Of a DNA stretch of 64,000 bases, positions 49,781 through 59,651 are shown in pieces (positions within the stretch are counted from its first letter, which is position 1; each line of letters starts with the position of its first letter). The translations under genes were made by a program, and so were the position numbers. The notes below the pieces were generated by a model. That model saw only the letters and a program-made list of their open reading frames with translations, did no database searches and was not told the DNA's origin. The DNA is taken from assembly GCF_021325795.1 (NCBI RefSeq), contig NZ_JAHPZX010000002.1:434001-498000 (forward strand), read 5' to 3'. The stretch is from Bordetella sp. LUAb4 (GTDB taxonomy: Bacteria; Pseudomonadota; Gammaproteobacteria; Burkholderiales; Burkholderiaceae_B).

Positions 49781-51307
49781 TCAACTCCGCATGCGCTTGG
49801 CGATCATTTCCGCGATCATGATGGTCGTCACGTTGGTCGCCACTGAAGGGATATCCGGCATGATCGAAGCGTCGAGCACGTGCAAACCCTCAACGCCTCG
49901 AAGCTTCCCATTTTCATCCACGACGGCCGTGGGATCGCTTGCAATGCCCATGCGAACCGTCGACGTCGGATGCGCGTAGCCGTCGACCGAGGCAATGACG
50001 GCCCGCTCCAAAGCGGCGTCGTCCAGGACATCTGCCCCAGGCGTCAACTCGCTATCGATGAGATCGCTGAAAGCTGCGGTTCGGCCGATGCGCCGAGAAA
50101 GCTTTACGGCCTCCATCATGCGCCGCAAGTCGCCCGGTTCCTGGAAGAAGTTGTAGTGAATCAGCGGCATGGCGCGCGGATCGCGGCTGGCCAGTCGGAC
50201 CGAGCCGGCCGAGTCCGGCAGCGTCACGGCGCAGGCCAAAACGATGGCGCCCCCGGTGGGGCTTTGTGCGGGGTCGAAAATGTGCGTGCCTGAGATATGA
50301 AGGTCCAACTCCCCTTCCCTTGCTTCGCTCGACCGCGTCCAGATGATGGCGCCGGCCACCGGCGTCATCGCGCGGGCTTCCCGCTTCAACGCGTACACGT
50401 TGTAGTAGAACGGATGCTCCTTCAATCCTTGTCCCACCGGCGCGTTCTGCAATACTCGGATCCCCAGTTCCTCAAGATGCGCGACTGGTCCGATGCCGGA
50501 GCGCAGCAGAATCGCGGGACTGCCAAAGGCACCGGCTGACAGGATGACCTGTCCCGCCCTGGCCGTATCTCCATCGATCAGACGCACGCCGGTCGCGCGC
50601 CTGCCCTCGAAGATAAGGCTATCCACCTCGGCGCCGCCCACGATCGTCAGGTTGGGACGCGCCCGCACCTCATCGGTCAGGTACGCGATTCCCGTGTTGA
50701 TACGCCGTCCATCGACCACGTTCAGTGGATACGGTGATACGCCGTGCTGGCGTGCTCCGTTGAAATCATCCACGCGCGGCAGGCCGACGGCTTCGGCTGC
50801 GAGAACGAACGCGCGCATCGATGGCGTGTTCTCTTCCATGGTCCGTTGGCGGATCGGAAATGGTCCTGATCGGCCGTGCCAGGCATCATCCCCGGACGGG
50901 GTGTTTTCAAGATCCCGGAATACCGGCAATACGTCCTCGAAGGACCATCCCTGCAGCCCCTTTGCCGTCCAGCGCGCGAAATCAGATGGGCGGGCCCGCA
51001 TCGCCACTGCGGCGTTGACACCCGAACTGCCACCCAGTACTTTTCCGCGGATCGCATTGACGTCATGCCCCAAGCCATCGTGATCCTGGGTCCGGTAGCC
51101 CCAATCGTGCGCCGCGTCGCCGCCGACGCGATCGGCATTGGCAATGACGTCGGGATAGTCGTTCGGCTTGTAGGCCTTGCCAGCCTCCAACAAAAGTACC
51201 TGGCGGGTTCCGTCTTCGGTCAAACGGTTGGCGAGTACCGCGCCCGCGGAGCCGCCGCCGACGATGAGAACATCGAAAATCCTTTGGGACAGTGCATCAT
51301 TGGCCAT
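49781..51307 (-). CDS. GMC family FAD oxidoreductase (choline dehydrogenase-like)
   Basis: FAD-dependent alcohol dehydrogenase/oxidase of 508 residues. ADP-binding motif DVLIVGGGSAGAVLANRL near the N-terminus, GMC signature 1 GKVLGGSSGVNAAVAMRARP, signature 2 GAFGSPAILLRSGIGP, and the active-site pair in DGYAHPTSTVRMG (His) and SVATNVTTIMIAEM (Asn). ATG 51307 (MANDALSQ) has AAGGAG 6 nt upstream and is preferred over 51331. It oxidises an unknown alcohol; 120 bp upstream lies a 24-bp palindrome, but no regulator gene adjoins. Confidence 0.92.
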   Translation of the reverse strand: MANDALSQRIFDVLIVGGGSAGAVLANRLTEDGTRQVLLLEAGKAYKPNDYPDVIANADRVGGDAAHDWGYRTQDHDGLGHDVNAIRGKVLGGSSGVNAAVAMRARPSDFARWTAKGLQGWSFEDVLPVFRDLENTPSGDDAWHGRSGPFPIRQRTMEENTPSMRAFVLAAEAVGLPRVDDFNGARQHGVSPYPLNVVDGRRINTGIAYLTDEVRARPNLTIVGGAEVDSLIFEGRRATGVRLIDGDTARAGQVILSAGAFGSPAILLRSGIGPVAHLEELGIRVLQNAPVGQGLKEHPFYYNVYALKREARAMTPVAGAIIWTRSSEAREGELDLHISGTHIFDPAQSPTGGAIVLACAVTLPDSAGSVRLASRDPRAMPLIHYNFFQEPGDLRRMMEAVKLSRRIGRTAAFSDLIDSELTPGADVLDDAALERAVIASVDGYAHPTSTVRMGIASDPTAVVDENGKLRGVEGLHVLDASIMPDIPSVATNVTTIMIAEMIAKRMRS

Positions 51308-51426
51308 GATTCGCTCCTTGGGTGTGTGCATCGGCGGGTAATTCCATGATCGGTTCCCGCAGCCGTTCGACTGAGGTGAACTTTAGGGAACACCGGGCCG
51401 GCCGAGAAGCCGCCTGAAACTGGACT

Positions 51427-51450
51427 TATCGTCCAAGTACTTGGACGATA
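51427..51450. promoter_or_regulatory. Perfect 24-bp palindrome upstream of the GMC gene
   Basis: Each arm is 12 bp: TATCGTCCAAGT (51427-51438) followed directly by its reverse complement. An outer TGGAC at 51421-51425 also pairs with GTCCA at 51431-51435. It is centred about 130 bp before the GMC start. Perfect symmetry of this length indicates an operator for a dimeric regulator. The remainder of 51308-51627 holds no gene that I can support. Confidence 0.75.
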
Positions 51451-51627
51451 TAGGTTGCGGTTCGTAGCTCCATACACAGCTGTGCAAGACCTAAGACCTC
51501 TTTCCGTCATGCGCACCCAAAACTGGCGACAATCGATTCCACAAAGCCCGGCAAAGAGGGCACCCTGACGCATCACTCCATATGGGATCGCCCTGTCCTC
51601 GGTTTGTCTCCAGGGCGAATGCCGAAC

Positions 51628-52434
51628 TCAAGCCGCCAGATGTGCCTGGGCAGTGTTCTCCAGGTGCTGCTTGAGATCAGGAGGCAGACCGAGCTGGCGG
51701 GCCAGTTCGTCGAGATAGGCGCGCTCCATGAAACTGTCGGCATCGGTGATCAGCAAGCTGGCGAGATAGATTTCCGCCCCTTGCTCAGCCGTGGTCGCTA
51801 GCTTGGCGATGGCAGCGGGATCCGCCGGGCCGGCCAACAGCCCAGCGATCCATTGTTGGTCCTGCTCGGAGCCTTGCAGTTTTTTGAATTCCGCATCAAG
51901 CAATTGCTGCTCTTGTGGGCCAATGTGACCATCCGCCTTGGCTGCGGTGATCATGGCGGCCAGCACATTGCGGCTATCGTTCTCGATTTCGGGTGCGGGC
52001 AACTGGGCGTAGGCCTGTGGGGTGATGGGCAGGGCTGCCGCAGCGGGGCAGGCTGGAGCATTGACTCGATTGGCTGCGGCATGGGCCTGCCGCGGAATCT
52101 GCGGCGCAGGCTGCTGGGGATGCGTCTGGGATGGTTGATTGCGCGGCTGGTTTTGCCAGTCCTGGTAAGCCCGGTAAGCCACTGCACCGATCGCGGCCAT
52201 GCCGCCATAGGCAGCCACCTTGCCGCCCATCTTGCGGAATTTCTTGTTGCCGAGCAACAGTCCCAGCACCCCTCCCGTCAGTGCGCCGCCTGTGAACCCA
52301 CCCGGCAGCAGGGATTTTCCCCTTCCAGCGTTTTGATGTGGCTGTTGCTGACCCAGTCCAGTAGAGGAAGCCACATCGTTGGCCAGGCCTTGGCCGGACT
52401 GAAGCAATTGTTGCAGGATGGCTTGAATCGACAT
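51628..52434 (-). CDS. TerB-like (DUF533/YebE) membrane-associated protein
   Basis: 268 residues. An N-terminal section with a Gly-rich membrane segment (GGFTGGALTGGVLGLLLGNK and MAAIGAVAYRAYQDW), a Pro/Gln/Ala linker of about 60 residues, and a C-terminal TerB-like helical domain (VLAAMITAAKADGHIGPQEQ, with the acidic metal-type site, and LITDADSFMERAYLDELARQ). YebE/DUF533 proteins are inner-membrane or periplasm-facing and stress-induced; function unknown. Single gene, 171 bp from the DUF1828 unit. Confidence 0.85.
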   Translation of the reverse strand: MSIQAILQQLLQSGQGLANDVASSTGLGQQQPHQNAGRGKSLLPGGFTGGALTGGVLGLLLGNKKFRKMGGKVAAYGGMAAIGAVAYRAYQDWQNQPRNQPSQTHPQQPAPQIPRQAHAAANRVNAPACPAAAALPITPQAYAQLPAPEIENDSRNVLAAMITAAKADGHIGPQEQQLLDAEFKKLQGSEQDQQWIAGLLAGPADPAAIAKLATTAEQGAEIYLASLLITDADSFMERAYLDELARQLGLPPDLKQHLENTAQAHLAA

Positions 52435-52605
52435 TTTTCAGTTCCTTGTCAGATAGGTGCTACCTTACCGACCAGGTATTAGAAAAATGGTTCACTGAAA
52501 ATAAGCGTGCTGACCGGATCAGGCTCACTACGGCGGCTGCGCGCCGGCCGCCGCGCAGTGATCCCGCGAATAGCAATCCTGATGTCCGATCACCTGGGGC
52601 AGGGC

Positions 52606-53385
52606 CTACCGAATTGCCTCAACGATCTTCCGCCTCAACGCGACCTCCTCCTTTAGCGAAGGAATTTGATCATTCGCTACGGTCGTCAAACGAGCCAGAT
52701 CGCCTTTGGGGATCGCAGTCATGTCGGAATAGACAATCAGACTGCGAAAATCGAAGTCGTGCTGAATGAGGTACTGGATCACGATCGTCGCCAGCCGAGC
52801 GCGTCCACCACTCGGAACGCCGAAAATCAAAAGTGGCCGACCGCCCTTCCCTTCTATCGCAAAGTCCGACCGATAACGATCCGCGTCAGGGATGTTCGGC
52901 GCGGCGTAATCGGTCATCAATACATCGGTGCCAACGATGTGCCCCAACTCGCTGGCAAGATCCTCGAAAAAAGTACTCTCTACCTGGACACGATTCAGGA
53001 ATCGGATGTCATGGATACGCGTCAGCGCCTGTCCGAAACGAAAGACTCCTTCGCCAAGCACACTTGGAGGAGTCTCAAGGAATAACTCCCCTCCGTCGTC
53101 TTCGATGCCCATCTCGGCGACGATTTGCTCGTAGACACGCGCCCGCGCGCCATCCTTCAACTTATCGATATCCTGCTCGTAGCTCAGCCGCATCAAAGTG
53201 CTGCCCATGTCACTAAGCCTCCAGCCTCCGGTCGCTGTGCGCTTCAGGTAGATCGTGTACCCATCGCCGTCAGGAAACGTGAAAGGTGTCGACACGACGA
53301 TGTGGCCTTCCTCCGTCTCGCGCAACGACACTTCCGCGCACATCGAACGGCACAGCTGTTCTTGCAGGTCTGCGAGTGATTCCAT
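52606..53385 (-). CDS. DUF1828-type protein (second gene of a two-gene unit)
   Basis: 259 residues. The N-terminal half resembles DUF1828: VVSTPFTFPDGDGYTIYLKR, then WRLSDMGSTLMRLSYEQDID. The C-terminal half (YRSDFAIEGKGGRPLLIFGV, ARLATIVIQYLIQHD, then SLIVYSDMTAIPKGDLARL) has the alternating strand-helix pattern of a nuclease-like or DUF1829 fold. No catalytic residues can be assigned with confidence. It follows the 162-residue gene at 9 bp, forming a compact unit beside tRNA-Pro; this kind of gene is common in mobile islands. Confidence 0.7.
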   Translation of the reverse strand: MESLADLQEQLCRSMCAEVSLRETEEGHIVVSTPFTFPDGDGYTIYLKRTATGGWRLSDMGSTLMRLSYEQDIDKLKDGARARVYEQIVAEMGIEDDGGELFLETPPSVLGEGVFRFGQALTRIHDIRFLNRVQVESTFFEDLASELGHIVGTDVLMTDYAAPNIPDADRYRSDFAIEGKGGRPLLIFGVPSGGRARLATIVIQYLIQHDFDFRSLIVYSDMTAIPKGDLARLTTVANDQIPSLKEEVALRRKIVEAIR

Positions 53386-53394
53386 GATGTGTGC

Positions 53395-53883
53395 TTATAT
53401 GCCCAGGCCTAACTGTTCGGCGTCTTTGTATCCAGACAGCCCCCTGATGCTCCAGTCGGCTATCAGGCAGCGCAACGCGCCTTCCAGGTCAGAATATCGA
53501 TCCGTTGGTTCTGCATAGTGCTCCGCCTTCCTGTTCGCCGCAATATAGCGCGAGCTAGCCACATGAATATGACATTGTGACTCGAACTCTTCTCCTTCCA
53601 AGGGATTCCGGTGCGGATGATCGGCACCGTTATAGCGAGTCAATACCACGGGAGCGTCGCCAGGCGGCAGCCACAAGAGCCCACAAGTGAAACTCTTTTG
53701 GATGAGAGTACTCTGACGAGTAATCAGCCGGAAGCGATGTTCCCTATCCGCCGAAACAACATCGAAATTCTTCTCTACGTGCTTCGCCTTTGGCGTCACA
53801 CGCGCGCGAGGATTCTCGACGAGTTTCGCCACACCTCGTAGATAGGAGATGAATTCGTCAGACAGCGAATCGCTTATGGACAT
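53395..53883 (-). CDS. Uncharacterised protein (possibly DUF6978-like), first gene of the unit
   Basis: 162 residues starting [20 protein letters not shown]. Later blocks: [33 protein letters not shown] and [20 protein letters not shown], then a helical C-terminus with the pattern RCLIADWSI. The mixed fold with conserved-looking HxHxA and NGxDHPHxN motifs resembles proteins filed as DUF6978, but I cannot confirm this. Co-directional with the DUF1828 gene, gap 9 bp, so the two probably act together; a toxin-antitoxin or phage-defence role is only a guess. Confidence 0.6.
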   Translation of the reverse strand: MSISDSLSDEFISYLRGVAKLVENPRARVTPKAKHVEKNFDVVSADREHRFRLITRQSTLIQKSFTCGLLWLPPGDAPVVLTRYNGADHPHRNPLEGEEFESQCHIHVASSRYIAANRKAEHYAEPTDRYSDLEGALRCLIADWSIRGLSGYKDAEQLGLGI

Positions 53884-54028
53884 GGGTTGGCCCCGCGTGG
53901 ATTGCCCCCTTAGTTGCGAAACAACGAAAAGAGTTCACGCATCCAACGACATGGTCTGAAGTCGGTGGGAACAGCCGCCACAACGCAGAGCGACGCATGC
54001 GCATTTCGCTAGCGCTCGCCAAAATGAA

Positions 54029-54060
54029 GAAGGCCGTCTGTGTTGCCACAGACGGCCTTC
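54029..54060 (-). terminator. Terminator after tRNA-Pro
   Basis: A 14-bp perfect stem (GAAGGCCGTCTGTG pairing with CACAGACGGCCTTC) around a 4-nt loop; on the minus strand it is followed by TTCATTTT. It begins 8 bp after the tRNA 3' end. Confidence 0.85.
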
Positions 54061-54068
54061 AGTACTAC

Positions 54069-54147
<79 letters not shown>

Positions 54148-54207
54148 AGAACGAAAGTATATCAGAGTTAAAACAAGAATGTTGGGGACAGGTGAAGAAA
54201 ACCTAAA

Positions 54208-54762
54208 TTATTTTGATGAGGCTCGCTTGCCATCATCAAGATCCATGTCGTCGTCATCACCCACGTCGTCGAGATCATCGTCACCCTCTTCGACATCGTC
54301 ATCACCCACAACAACACGCGCCGCGTCCTGCGTCGCTGAACCCTCACCACCAGACAAGCGACTCAACGCCTCCGCCAGCACCGCCGACACACCGCCCAAC
54401 TCCGCGCGCAACGCCTGCATCTCAGCGCCACTCAAGCGCACCGCCGCATCCTGATCCAAAGGTGGCACATCACGCGTATCACCCAGGCGATTGCGCGCAC
54501 CGCTGATGGTGAAGCCCTGCTCATACAGCAGCGAACGAATCCGCCGGATCAACAGCACTTCATGATGCTGGTAGTAGCGGCGATTGCCACGCCGCTTGAC
54601 GGGCTTGAGTTGCGTGAACTCCTGTTCCCAATAACGCAGCACATGCGGCTTGACCCCACACAGGTCGCTGACTTCACCAATAGTGAAGTAACGCTTGGCG
54701 GGAATGGGAGGCAAAGCGACGGCGGGTTCGGGTCGAGTCATGGTTGGAACGTGATTCGGCAT
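54208..54762 (-). CDS. MerR family regulator with acidic C-terminal tail
   Basis: 184 residues. The N-terminal MerR HTH reads RYFTIGEVSDLCGVKPHVLR, then YWEQEFTQLKPVKRRGNRRY, without the metal-binding Cys of MerR proper. The last 40 residues are very acidic (GDDDVEEGDDDLDDVGDDDD), an unusual tail for a DNA-binding protein that may tune binding or mediate contacts. The gene sits between ihfA and tRNA-Pro, a conserved position. Function of this family member is not known. Confidence 0.9.
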   Translation of the reverse strand: MPNHVPTMTRPEPAVALPPIPAKRYFTIGEVSDLCGVKPHVLRYWEQEFTQLKPVKRRGNRRYYQHHEVLLIRRIRSLLYEQGFTISGARNRLGDTRDVPPLDQDAAVRLSGAEMQALRAELGGVSAVLAEALSRLSGGEGSATQDAARVVVGDDDVEEGDDDLDDVGDDDDMDLDDGKRASSK

Positions 54763-54809
54763 GGCCTCGCGGCCGTGGACACATCAACCCCGGGGCAAGC
54801 CCGGGACGA

Positions 54810-55163
54810 TTACTCAACGGAATCGCTGACCGTCGACGACGGCGGCGCGTTTTCAACAACGCTCTTCAATTTCTGGCTGGCGTGAAACGTCACCACGCGC
54901 CGTGCCGCGATGGGTATGGTCTCGCCCGTCTTGGGATTGCGGCCAGGACGCGGCGGCTTGTCGCGCACCTGGAAGTTGCCAAAACCAGACAGCTTCACCG
55001 ACGGCGGCGTCTCCGGATCACCATTGGCCAAGGCATCGCGTATCTCTTCAAAGAAGGTGTCGACGAAGTCCTTGGCCTCACGCTTGTTCAGACCCACCCG
55101 TTCGAAGAGCAGCTCGGCCAATTCGGCCTTGGTCAACGTTCGAGGTTCGGTAAGCATGGTCAT
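54810..55163 (-). CDS. ihfA: Integration host factor subunit alpha
   Basis: HU/IHF-type DNA-bending protein of 117 residues. [20 protein letters not shown], then [26 protein letters not shown] with the Pro that intercalates into DNA. The C-terminal 15 residues ([13 protein letters not shown]) extend beyond the E. coli protein. Forms a heterodimer with IhfB and acts in recombination, phage integration and transcription. Follows pheT at 16 bp, as in many proteobacteria. Confidence 0.97.
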   Translation of the reverse strand: MTMLTEPRTLTKAELAELLFERVGLNKREAKDFVDTFFEEIRDALANGDPETPPSVKLSGFGNFQVRDKPPRPGRNPKTGETIPIAARRVVTFHASQKLKSVVENAPPSSTVSDSVE

Positions 55164-55179
55164 TTCCCCTGTTATCTTC

Positions 55180-57609
55180 TTACGCGCGCTGCCGGGCCTC
55201 GTGCGCCTTGATCAGCGCATCACGGACGATGCCCAGGCATTCGGCGACACGGGCTTCGTCCAGCGTGGCGTCAGTGTCCTGTAGCCAGAACCGGAAAGCA
55301 AGGCTTTTTTCCTTAACGGAATCAGCCACTTGGACACCACCGTGGGCTTTTTCGCGCCACACGTCGAACAAGCGGTAATGCTGGATGATGGCCAGCCGCG
55401 AATCGCTGGCGACCGTGCCGGCGATAGTGTCCAGCAGTGACTGCGCCGTGACGCTCTCGTCTACCCACAAGGCCAGATCACGCACCACCACCGGCTGACG
55501 CGACAGCTCGCACACCCGCGGCAACGTTCCCTGCTCCAGGGCATCGACATCCACTTCGAACAGCACCGGCGCATGCGCCAGCTCCGCCTTCTGCGCCCAA
55601 CGGGGATGCAGTTCACCGATCCAGCCGACGGTCTTGCCGTCCAGCTCGATACGCGCGCTGCGGCCAGGATGCAAGGCCGGATGCTGTGCCGCGACAAAAC
55701 GCAGATCGGCGCCGCGCTTGCCGAACAGCACCGCGACGTCCATCTTGACGTCGTAGAAATCCACCGGACGCACAGGCGCGCCCCACTGTTCTTCCACGCT
55801 GGGGCCCCAGGCCGCTGCCGCCAGCTTCAGCGGCTGCTCGACCGCAGCCACTTCCAGCGGACCATCGACCACCGCCTTGTCGCGGCGGAATACGCGGCCC
55901 AACTCGAACACACGCACACGCGACTGCTTGCGGTTGGCGTTGTGCACGATGTTGGCGACCAGGCCGCCCAACAGGCTGGAACGCATCACCGCCAGTTGGC
56001 TGGCAATGGGATTGAGCAGGCGAATGGGATCCGTATTACCGGCATAGTCGCGTTCCCAATCCGCTTCGACGAAGCTGAAGTTCACGACTTCCTGATAGTC
56101 CTGCCCCGCCAGCAGATGACGCAACGCGTGCGGGCCGCGCAGGGTCTCCGGATCCATGCGCATCTTCGCGCGCGCCACCGGCGGCACATCGGGAATACGC
56201 TCGAAACCATAGACTCGCGCCACTTCCTCGATCAGGTCTTCCTCGATGCTCAAGTCGAAGCGATAGGACGGCGGTTGCACCACGAAGGTGTCGCCGTCCA
56301 GCTCGAACGGCAAGCCCAGACGCGTGAAGATCTGCTCGACCTCGGCCCGCTCGACCGGCACGCCCAGGATGCGATGGCAACGGGCCAGGCGCATGCGCAC
56401 GGCCGGACGCTGGGGCAGGTTGATGACCTGGTCATCGACCGGACCACACTGGCCGCCGCAGATTGCCACGATCAGGCTGGTGATGAATTCCAGATGCTCG
56501 GGAATGTTGGCGTAGTCGACGCCGCGCTCGAAGCGATGGCTGGCTTCGGTGCTGAACTTGTAGCGGCGGGCTCGGCCGGCGATGGCGTCAGGCGCCCAGA
56601 AAGCGGCCTCGACGTAGATGTTCTGTGTGTCCAGCGTCACCGCGGTGGCATCGCCACCCATGATGCCGGCCATGCTTTCCACCGCATCACCGGCAACGAT
56701 CACACCGACGTCAGGCGCCAGCTTGATGGTCTGGCCATTGAGCAAGGTCACCGGCTCTTCGGCATGCGCCCAGCGCACCACCAGATCGCCCTTGATCTTG
56801 TCCAGATCGAAGACGTGGGTGGGACGGCCCAGTTCCAGCAGCACGTAGTTGGAGATGTCCACCAACGCCGACACCGAACGCTGGCCGGCGCGCTCCAGGC
56901 GCGTCTTCATCCAGTCCGGCGTCGCCGCGCGCGCATTCACGCCACGGATCACGCGGCCAGCGAAACGACCGCACAGATCAGGCGCTTCGACGCGCACAGG
57001 CACACGGTCCTGCAGCGTGACAGCCACGGGTTCGGCCGACGGCACTTGCAGCGGCGTGCCGGTCAGGGCGGCGACTTCGCGCGCCACGCCAAGGATCGAC
57101 AGGCAGTCGGCGCGATTGGGCGTCAGCTTCAAGGTGAACAGGGTGTCGTCCAGGTCCAACGCCTGGCGTATCGACGTCCCGGGCACCATGTCCGCCGGCA
57201 GTTCGAGCAGACCGCCATGGTCCTGCGACAGGCCCAGTTCGCGCGCCGAGCACAGCATGCCCGACGACTGCACGCCGCGCATCTTGGCCACGCCTATCTT
57301 CATGCCACCAGGCAATTCGGCGCCCACGCGCGCCAGCGGCACCCGCAAGCCCGCGGCCGCGTTGGGCGCGCCGCAGACGATCTGCAGAAGCTGGCCGGAG
57401 CCATCATCGACCTGGCAGACACGCAGCTTGTCGGCATCGGGATGCGGCGCGATCTCGACGATATGCGCCACCACCACGCCGCTGAACGGCGGCGCGGCGG
57501 GTTGGGTTTCTTCGACTTCCAGACCGGCCATCGTCAACCGATGCGCCAGCGTCTCGGTATCGATGGGCGGATTCACCAGGGCACGCAGCCAGGATTCGGG
57601 GAATTGCAT
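55180..57609 (-). CDS. pheT: Phenylalanyl-tRNA synthetase beta subunit
   Basis: 809 residues, normal for the bacterial beta chain. It starts [20 protein letters not shown] and has the tRNA-binding (EMAP-like) domain [20 protein letters not shown] near residue 45, B3/B4 editing domain, B5 and the C-terminal anticodon-binding (FDX-ACB) domain ending [11 protein letters not shown] and later. Works as an alpha2-beta2 tetramer with PheS to charge tRNA-Phe and edits mischarged Tyr. Downstream of pheS by 12 bp. Confidence 0.98.
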   Translation of the reverse strand: MQFPESWLRALVNPPIDTETLAHRLTMAGLEVEETQPAAPPFSGVVVAHIVEIAPHPDADKLRVCQVDDGSGQLLQIVCGAPNAAAGLRVPLARVGAELPGGMKIGVAKMRGVQSSGMLCSARELGLSQDHGGLLELPADMVPGTSIRQALDLDDTLFTLKLTPNRADCLSILGVAREVAALTGTPLQVPSAEPVAVTLQDRVPVRVEAPDLCGRFAGRVIRGVNARAATPDWMKTRLERAGQRSVSALVDISNYVLLELGRPTHVFDLDKIKGDLVVRWAHAEEPVTLLNGQTIKLAPDVGVIVAGDAVESMAGIMGGDATAVTLDTQNIYVEAAFWAPDAIAGRARRYKFSTEASHRFERGVDYANIPEHLEFITSLIVAICGGQCGPVDDQVINLPQRPAVRMRLARCHRILGVPVERAEVEQIFTRLGLPFELDGDTFVVQPPSYRFDLSIEEDLIEEVARVYGFERIPDVPPVARAKMRMDPETLRGPHALRHLLAGQDYQEVVNFSFVEADWERDYAGNTDPIRLLNPIASQLAVMRSSLLGGLVANIVHNANRKQSRVRVFELGRVFRRDKAVVDGPLEVAAVEQPLKLAAAAWGPSVEEQWGAPVRPVDFYDVKMDVAVLFGKRGADLRFVAAQHPALHPGRSARIELDGKTVGWIGELHPRWAQKAELAHAPVLFEVDVDALEQGTLPRVCELSRQPVVVRDLALWVDESVTAQSLLDTIAGTVASDSRLAIIQHYRLFDVWREKAHGGVQVADSVKEKSLAFRFWLQDTDATLDEARVAECLGIVRDALIKAHEARQRA

Positions 57610-57621
57610 GATGGGCCCTGT

Positions 57622-58644
57622 TTATTCGTTGAACTGGCGCAGGAAGCGCAGATCGCCTTCGTAGAACTGGCGCAAATCGTTGACGCCGTAACGCAGCATC
57701 GTCAGGCGCTCCAGGCCGGAGCCGAACGCGAAACCGACGTAGCGCTCGGGATCCAACCCGTAATTGCGCACCACTTCCGGATGCACTTGACCGGAACCGG
57801 AGATCTCCAGCCAACGGCCGCGATTCGGCCCGCTGGTGAACATCATGTCGATTTCGGCGGAAGGCTCGGTGAAGGGGAAGTACGAGGGGCGGAAACGCAC
57901 CGCCAGATCTTCGCTTTCAAAGAAGCAACGAAGGAAATCGGTATAGACACCCTTCAGGTCGGCAAAGGAAATGTCCTCGGCGATCCATAGCCCTTCGACC
58001 TGATGGAACATCGGCGAATGGGTCGCGTCGCTGTCGACACGATACGTGCGGCCGGGAGCAATGACCTTGATGGGTGGCTTGTTCATGCGCGCGTAACGCA
58101 CCTGCATCGGGCTGGTGTGCGTGCGCAGCAGCAAAGGCAGGCCCTTGTCGTCGTTCATGTCGACGTAGAAGGTGTCCTGCATGGAACGCGCCGGATGATT
58201 CTCCGGGTTGTTCAGCGCGGTGAAGTTGGTCCAGTCATTTTCGATTTCCGGGCCGTCGGCGACATCGAAGCCGATGGAACGGAAGATGGCCTCGACTCGC
58301 TGCCAGGTGCGGATCACCGGGTGGATGCCGCCCACGCCACGGCCACGGCCGGGCAAGCTGACGTCGATGGTTTCGGAAGCCAGGCGCGCGTCCAGCTCAG
58401 CCTGCGCCAGTTCGGCACGGCGCTGGTTCAGCAGTGCTTCGATCTGCTGCTTGGCCTGATTGATGCGGGCACCTGCCTCGCGCTTCTGCTCGGGGCTGAG
58501 CGTCGCCATGCCCTTGAGCAATACGGTAAGGGCGCCTTCCTTGCCAAGAAAACGCGCCTTGGCGTTTTCCAGCGCGGCGGCGTCGGGCGCCGCGGCGAAT
58601 CGTTCTTGCGCCTGAGCGATCAGGTCATCGACCAAAAGAGTCAT
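57622..58644 (-). CDS. pheS: Phenylalanyl-tRNA synthetase alpha subunit
   Basis: 340 residues with the class II aminoacyl-tRNA synthetase core: motif 2 in [20 protein letters not shown] and [20 protein letters not shown], motif 3 in [17 protein letters not shown]. An N-terminal coiled coil (about 1-90) binds tRNA. The Phe-pocket Ala of the A294-type position appears in the AFGSG block. Followed at 12 bp by pheT. Confidence 0.98.
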   Translation of the reverse strand: MTLLVDDLIAQAQERFAAAPDAAALENAKARFLGKEGALTVLLKGMATLSPEQKREAGARINQAKQQIEALLNQRRAELAQAELDARLASETIDVSLPGRGRGVGGIHPVIRTWQRVEAIFRSIGFDVADGPEIENDWTNFTALNNPENHPARSMQDTFYVDMNDDKGLPLLLRTHTSPMQVRYARMNKPPIKVIAPGRTYRVDSDATHSPMFHQVEGLWIAEDISFADLKGVYTDFLRCFFESEDLAVRFRPSYFPFTEPSAEIDMMFTSGPNRGRWLEISGSGQVHPEVVRNYGLDPERYVGFAFGSGLERLTMLRYGVNDLRQFYEGDLRFLRQFNE

Positions 58645-58739
58645 GGGTTCAGCGATCCCGAAATACTGACCAGGGGGCCGCGCGGAGCGCGGTTCGGGAC
58701 AGGCTGGACCAAACCCGGCCGCCGCCTATCCCCACAAAC

Positions 58740-58768
58740 GCAAACAGGGCCATGACAGCCCTGTTTGC
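58740..58768 (-). terminator. Hairpin between rplT and pheS
   Basis: GCAAACAGGGC (58740-58750) pairs perfectly with GCCCTGTTTGC (58758-58768), loop 7 nt, 33 bp after the rplT stop on the minus strand. Only GTTTG follows, so termination is probably partial or it acts as an attenuator ahead of pheST. Confidence 0.65.
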
Positions 58769-58800
58769 AGCGTTACTACTTGCGGTACTACCTACAGCGA

Positions 58801-59160
58801 TCAGGCAGCCAGGGCAGCCTTGGCCTGGTTCACCACGGCGGCAAAGCCAGCCGAGTCATGAACAGCCATATCGGCCAGCACCTTGCGGTCCAGCTCGATC
58901 GACGCCTTCTTCAGGCCAGCGATGAACACGCTGTAGCTGACGCCCAGTTCACGGCAAGCAGCGTTGATACGCGTGATCCACAGAGCACGGAACGTACGCT
59001 TTTTGTTGCGACGGTCGCGATAGGCATACTGGCCAGCACGCATGACCGCCTGCTTGGCGATACGGAATACATTACCGCGGCGGCCACGATAGCCCTTGGC
59101 GGCGTTGATGACTTTCTTGTGACGAGCGCGGGCTGTTACACCACGTTTGACGCGAGGCAT
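58801..59160 (-). CDS. rplT: 50S ribosomal protein L20
   Basis: 119 residues, the normal L20 length: [60 protein letters not shown]. Binds 23S rRNA early in assembly and in E. coli represses its own operon at the rpmI leader. 17 bp after rpmI. Confidence 0.98.
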   Translation of the reverse strand: MPRVKRGVTARARHKKVINAAKGYRGRRGNVFRIAKQAVMRAGQYAYRDRRNKKRTFRALWITRINAACRELGVSYSVFIAGLKKASIELDRKVLADMAVHDSAGFAAVVNQAKAALAA

Positions 59161-59177
59161 GTTGGATCTCCCTTAAA

Positions 59178-59375
59178 TCAAGCGAAAGGCATCATCGCCT
59201 TGACGGAGGCGACGTTGGTTTCATGGACGGCCGCCGAACCGCGCAGTTGGCGCTTGTTCTTGGTGGTCTTCTTGGTCAGGATGTGGCGCTTGAAAGCCTG
59301 ACCCCGCTTGATCGATCCGCTACCGCGAACCTGAAAGCGCTTTGCGGCGCTTTTCTTGGTCTTCATCTTGGGCAT
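59178..59375 (-). CDS. rpmI: 50S ribosomal protein L35
   Basis: 65 residues, very basic: [20 protein letters not shown], then [20 protein letters not shown]. In most proteobacteria infC lies directly upstream; here it does not, and rpmI has its own promoter and a long leader. Confidence 0.98.
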   Translation of the reverse strand: MPKMKTKKSAAKRFQVRGSGSIKRGQAFKRHILTKKTTKNKRQLRGSAAVHETNVASVKAMMPFA

Positions 59376-59651
59376 GATTAGTCCGTTCTTAAGACATCGT
59401 TAACGTTATGGCCACACGGGTGCTTACGCCCGCTTGCCGCCGCGCGGCGCGCGACCTGGACGGGAGGAAGACTTGGTCTACCCGGGGACACTTGTGGGTT
59501 TTTCCCCAATGAAAGCCAGATGAGCTTTTGACCTGTATCCGGGATACCGTCGGCGCCATCGGAATGGCACGCTGGGGCGGCATCGGCATAAGGAAGCCCG
59601 GCTAACGCTGGAAAGCCTTTGATTATATGGTAATTTTTCGACGCTTGTCGA
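59376..59651 (-). promoter_or_regulatory. Promoter and about 240-nt leader of rpmI-rplT
   Basis: Minus-strand -10 TATAAT (59622-59627) and -35 TCGACA (59646-59651), spacer 18 bp. The transcript would start near 59615, giving a leader of about 240 nt before the rpmI ATG. The leader is GC-rich with potential for structure and holds no infC reading frame. Control by L20 is suggested by analogy with E. coli but not shown. The rest of 59652-59893 has no gene and should carry the promoter of the divergent regulator, which I could not identify. Confidence 0.65.

Noticed and set aside
55573-57990. 805-codon open frame on the plus strand opposite pheT/pheS
   Set aside because: Composition is His/Arg/Gln-rich with no family pattern and it lies exactly antisense to well conserved pheT; a GC-bias artefact.
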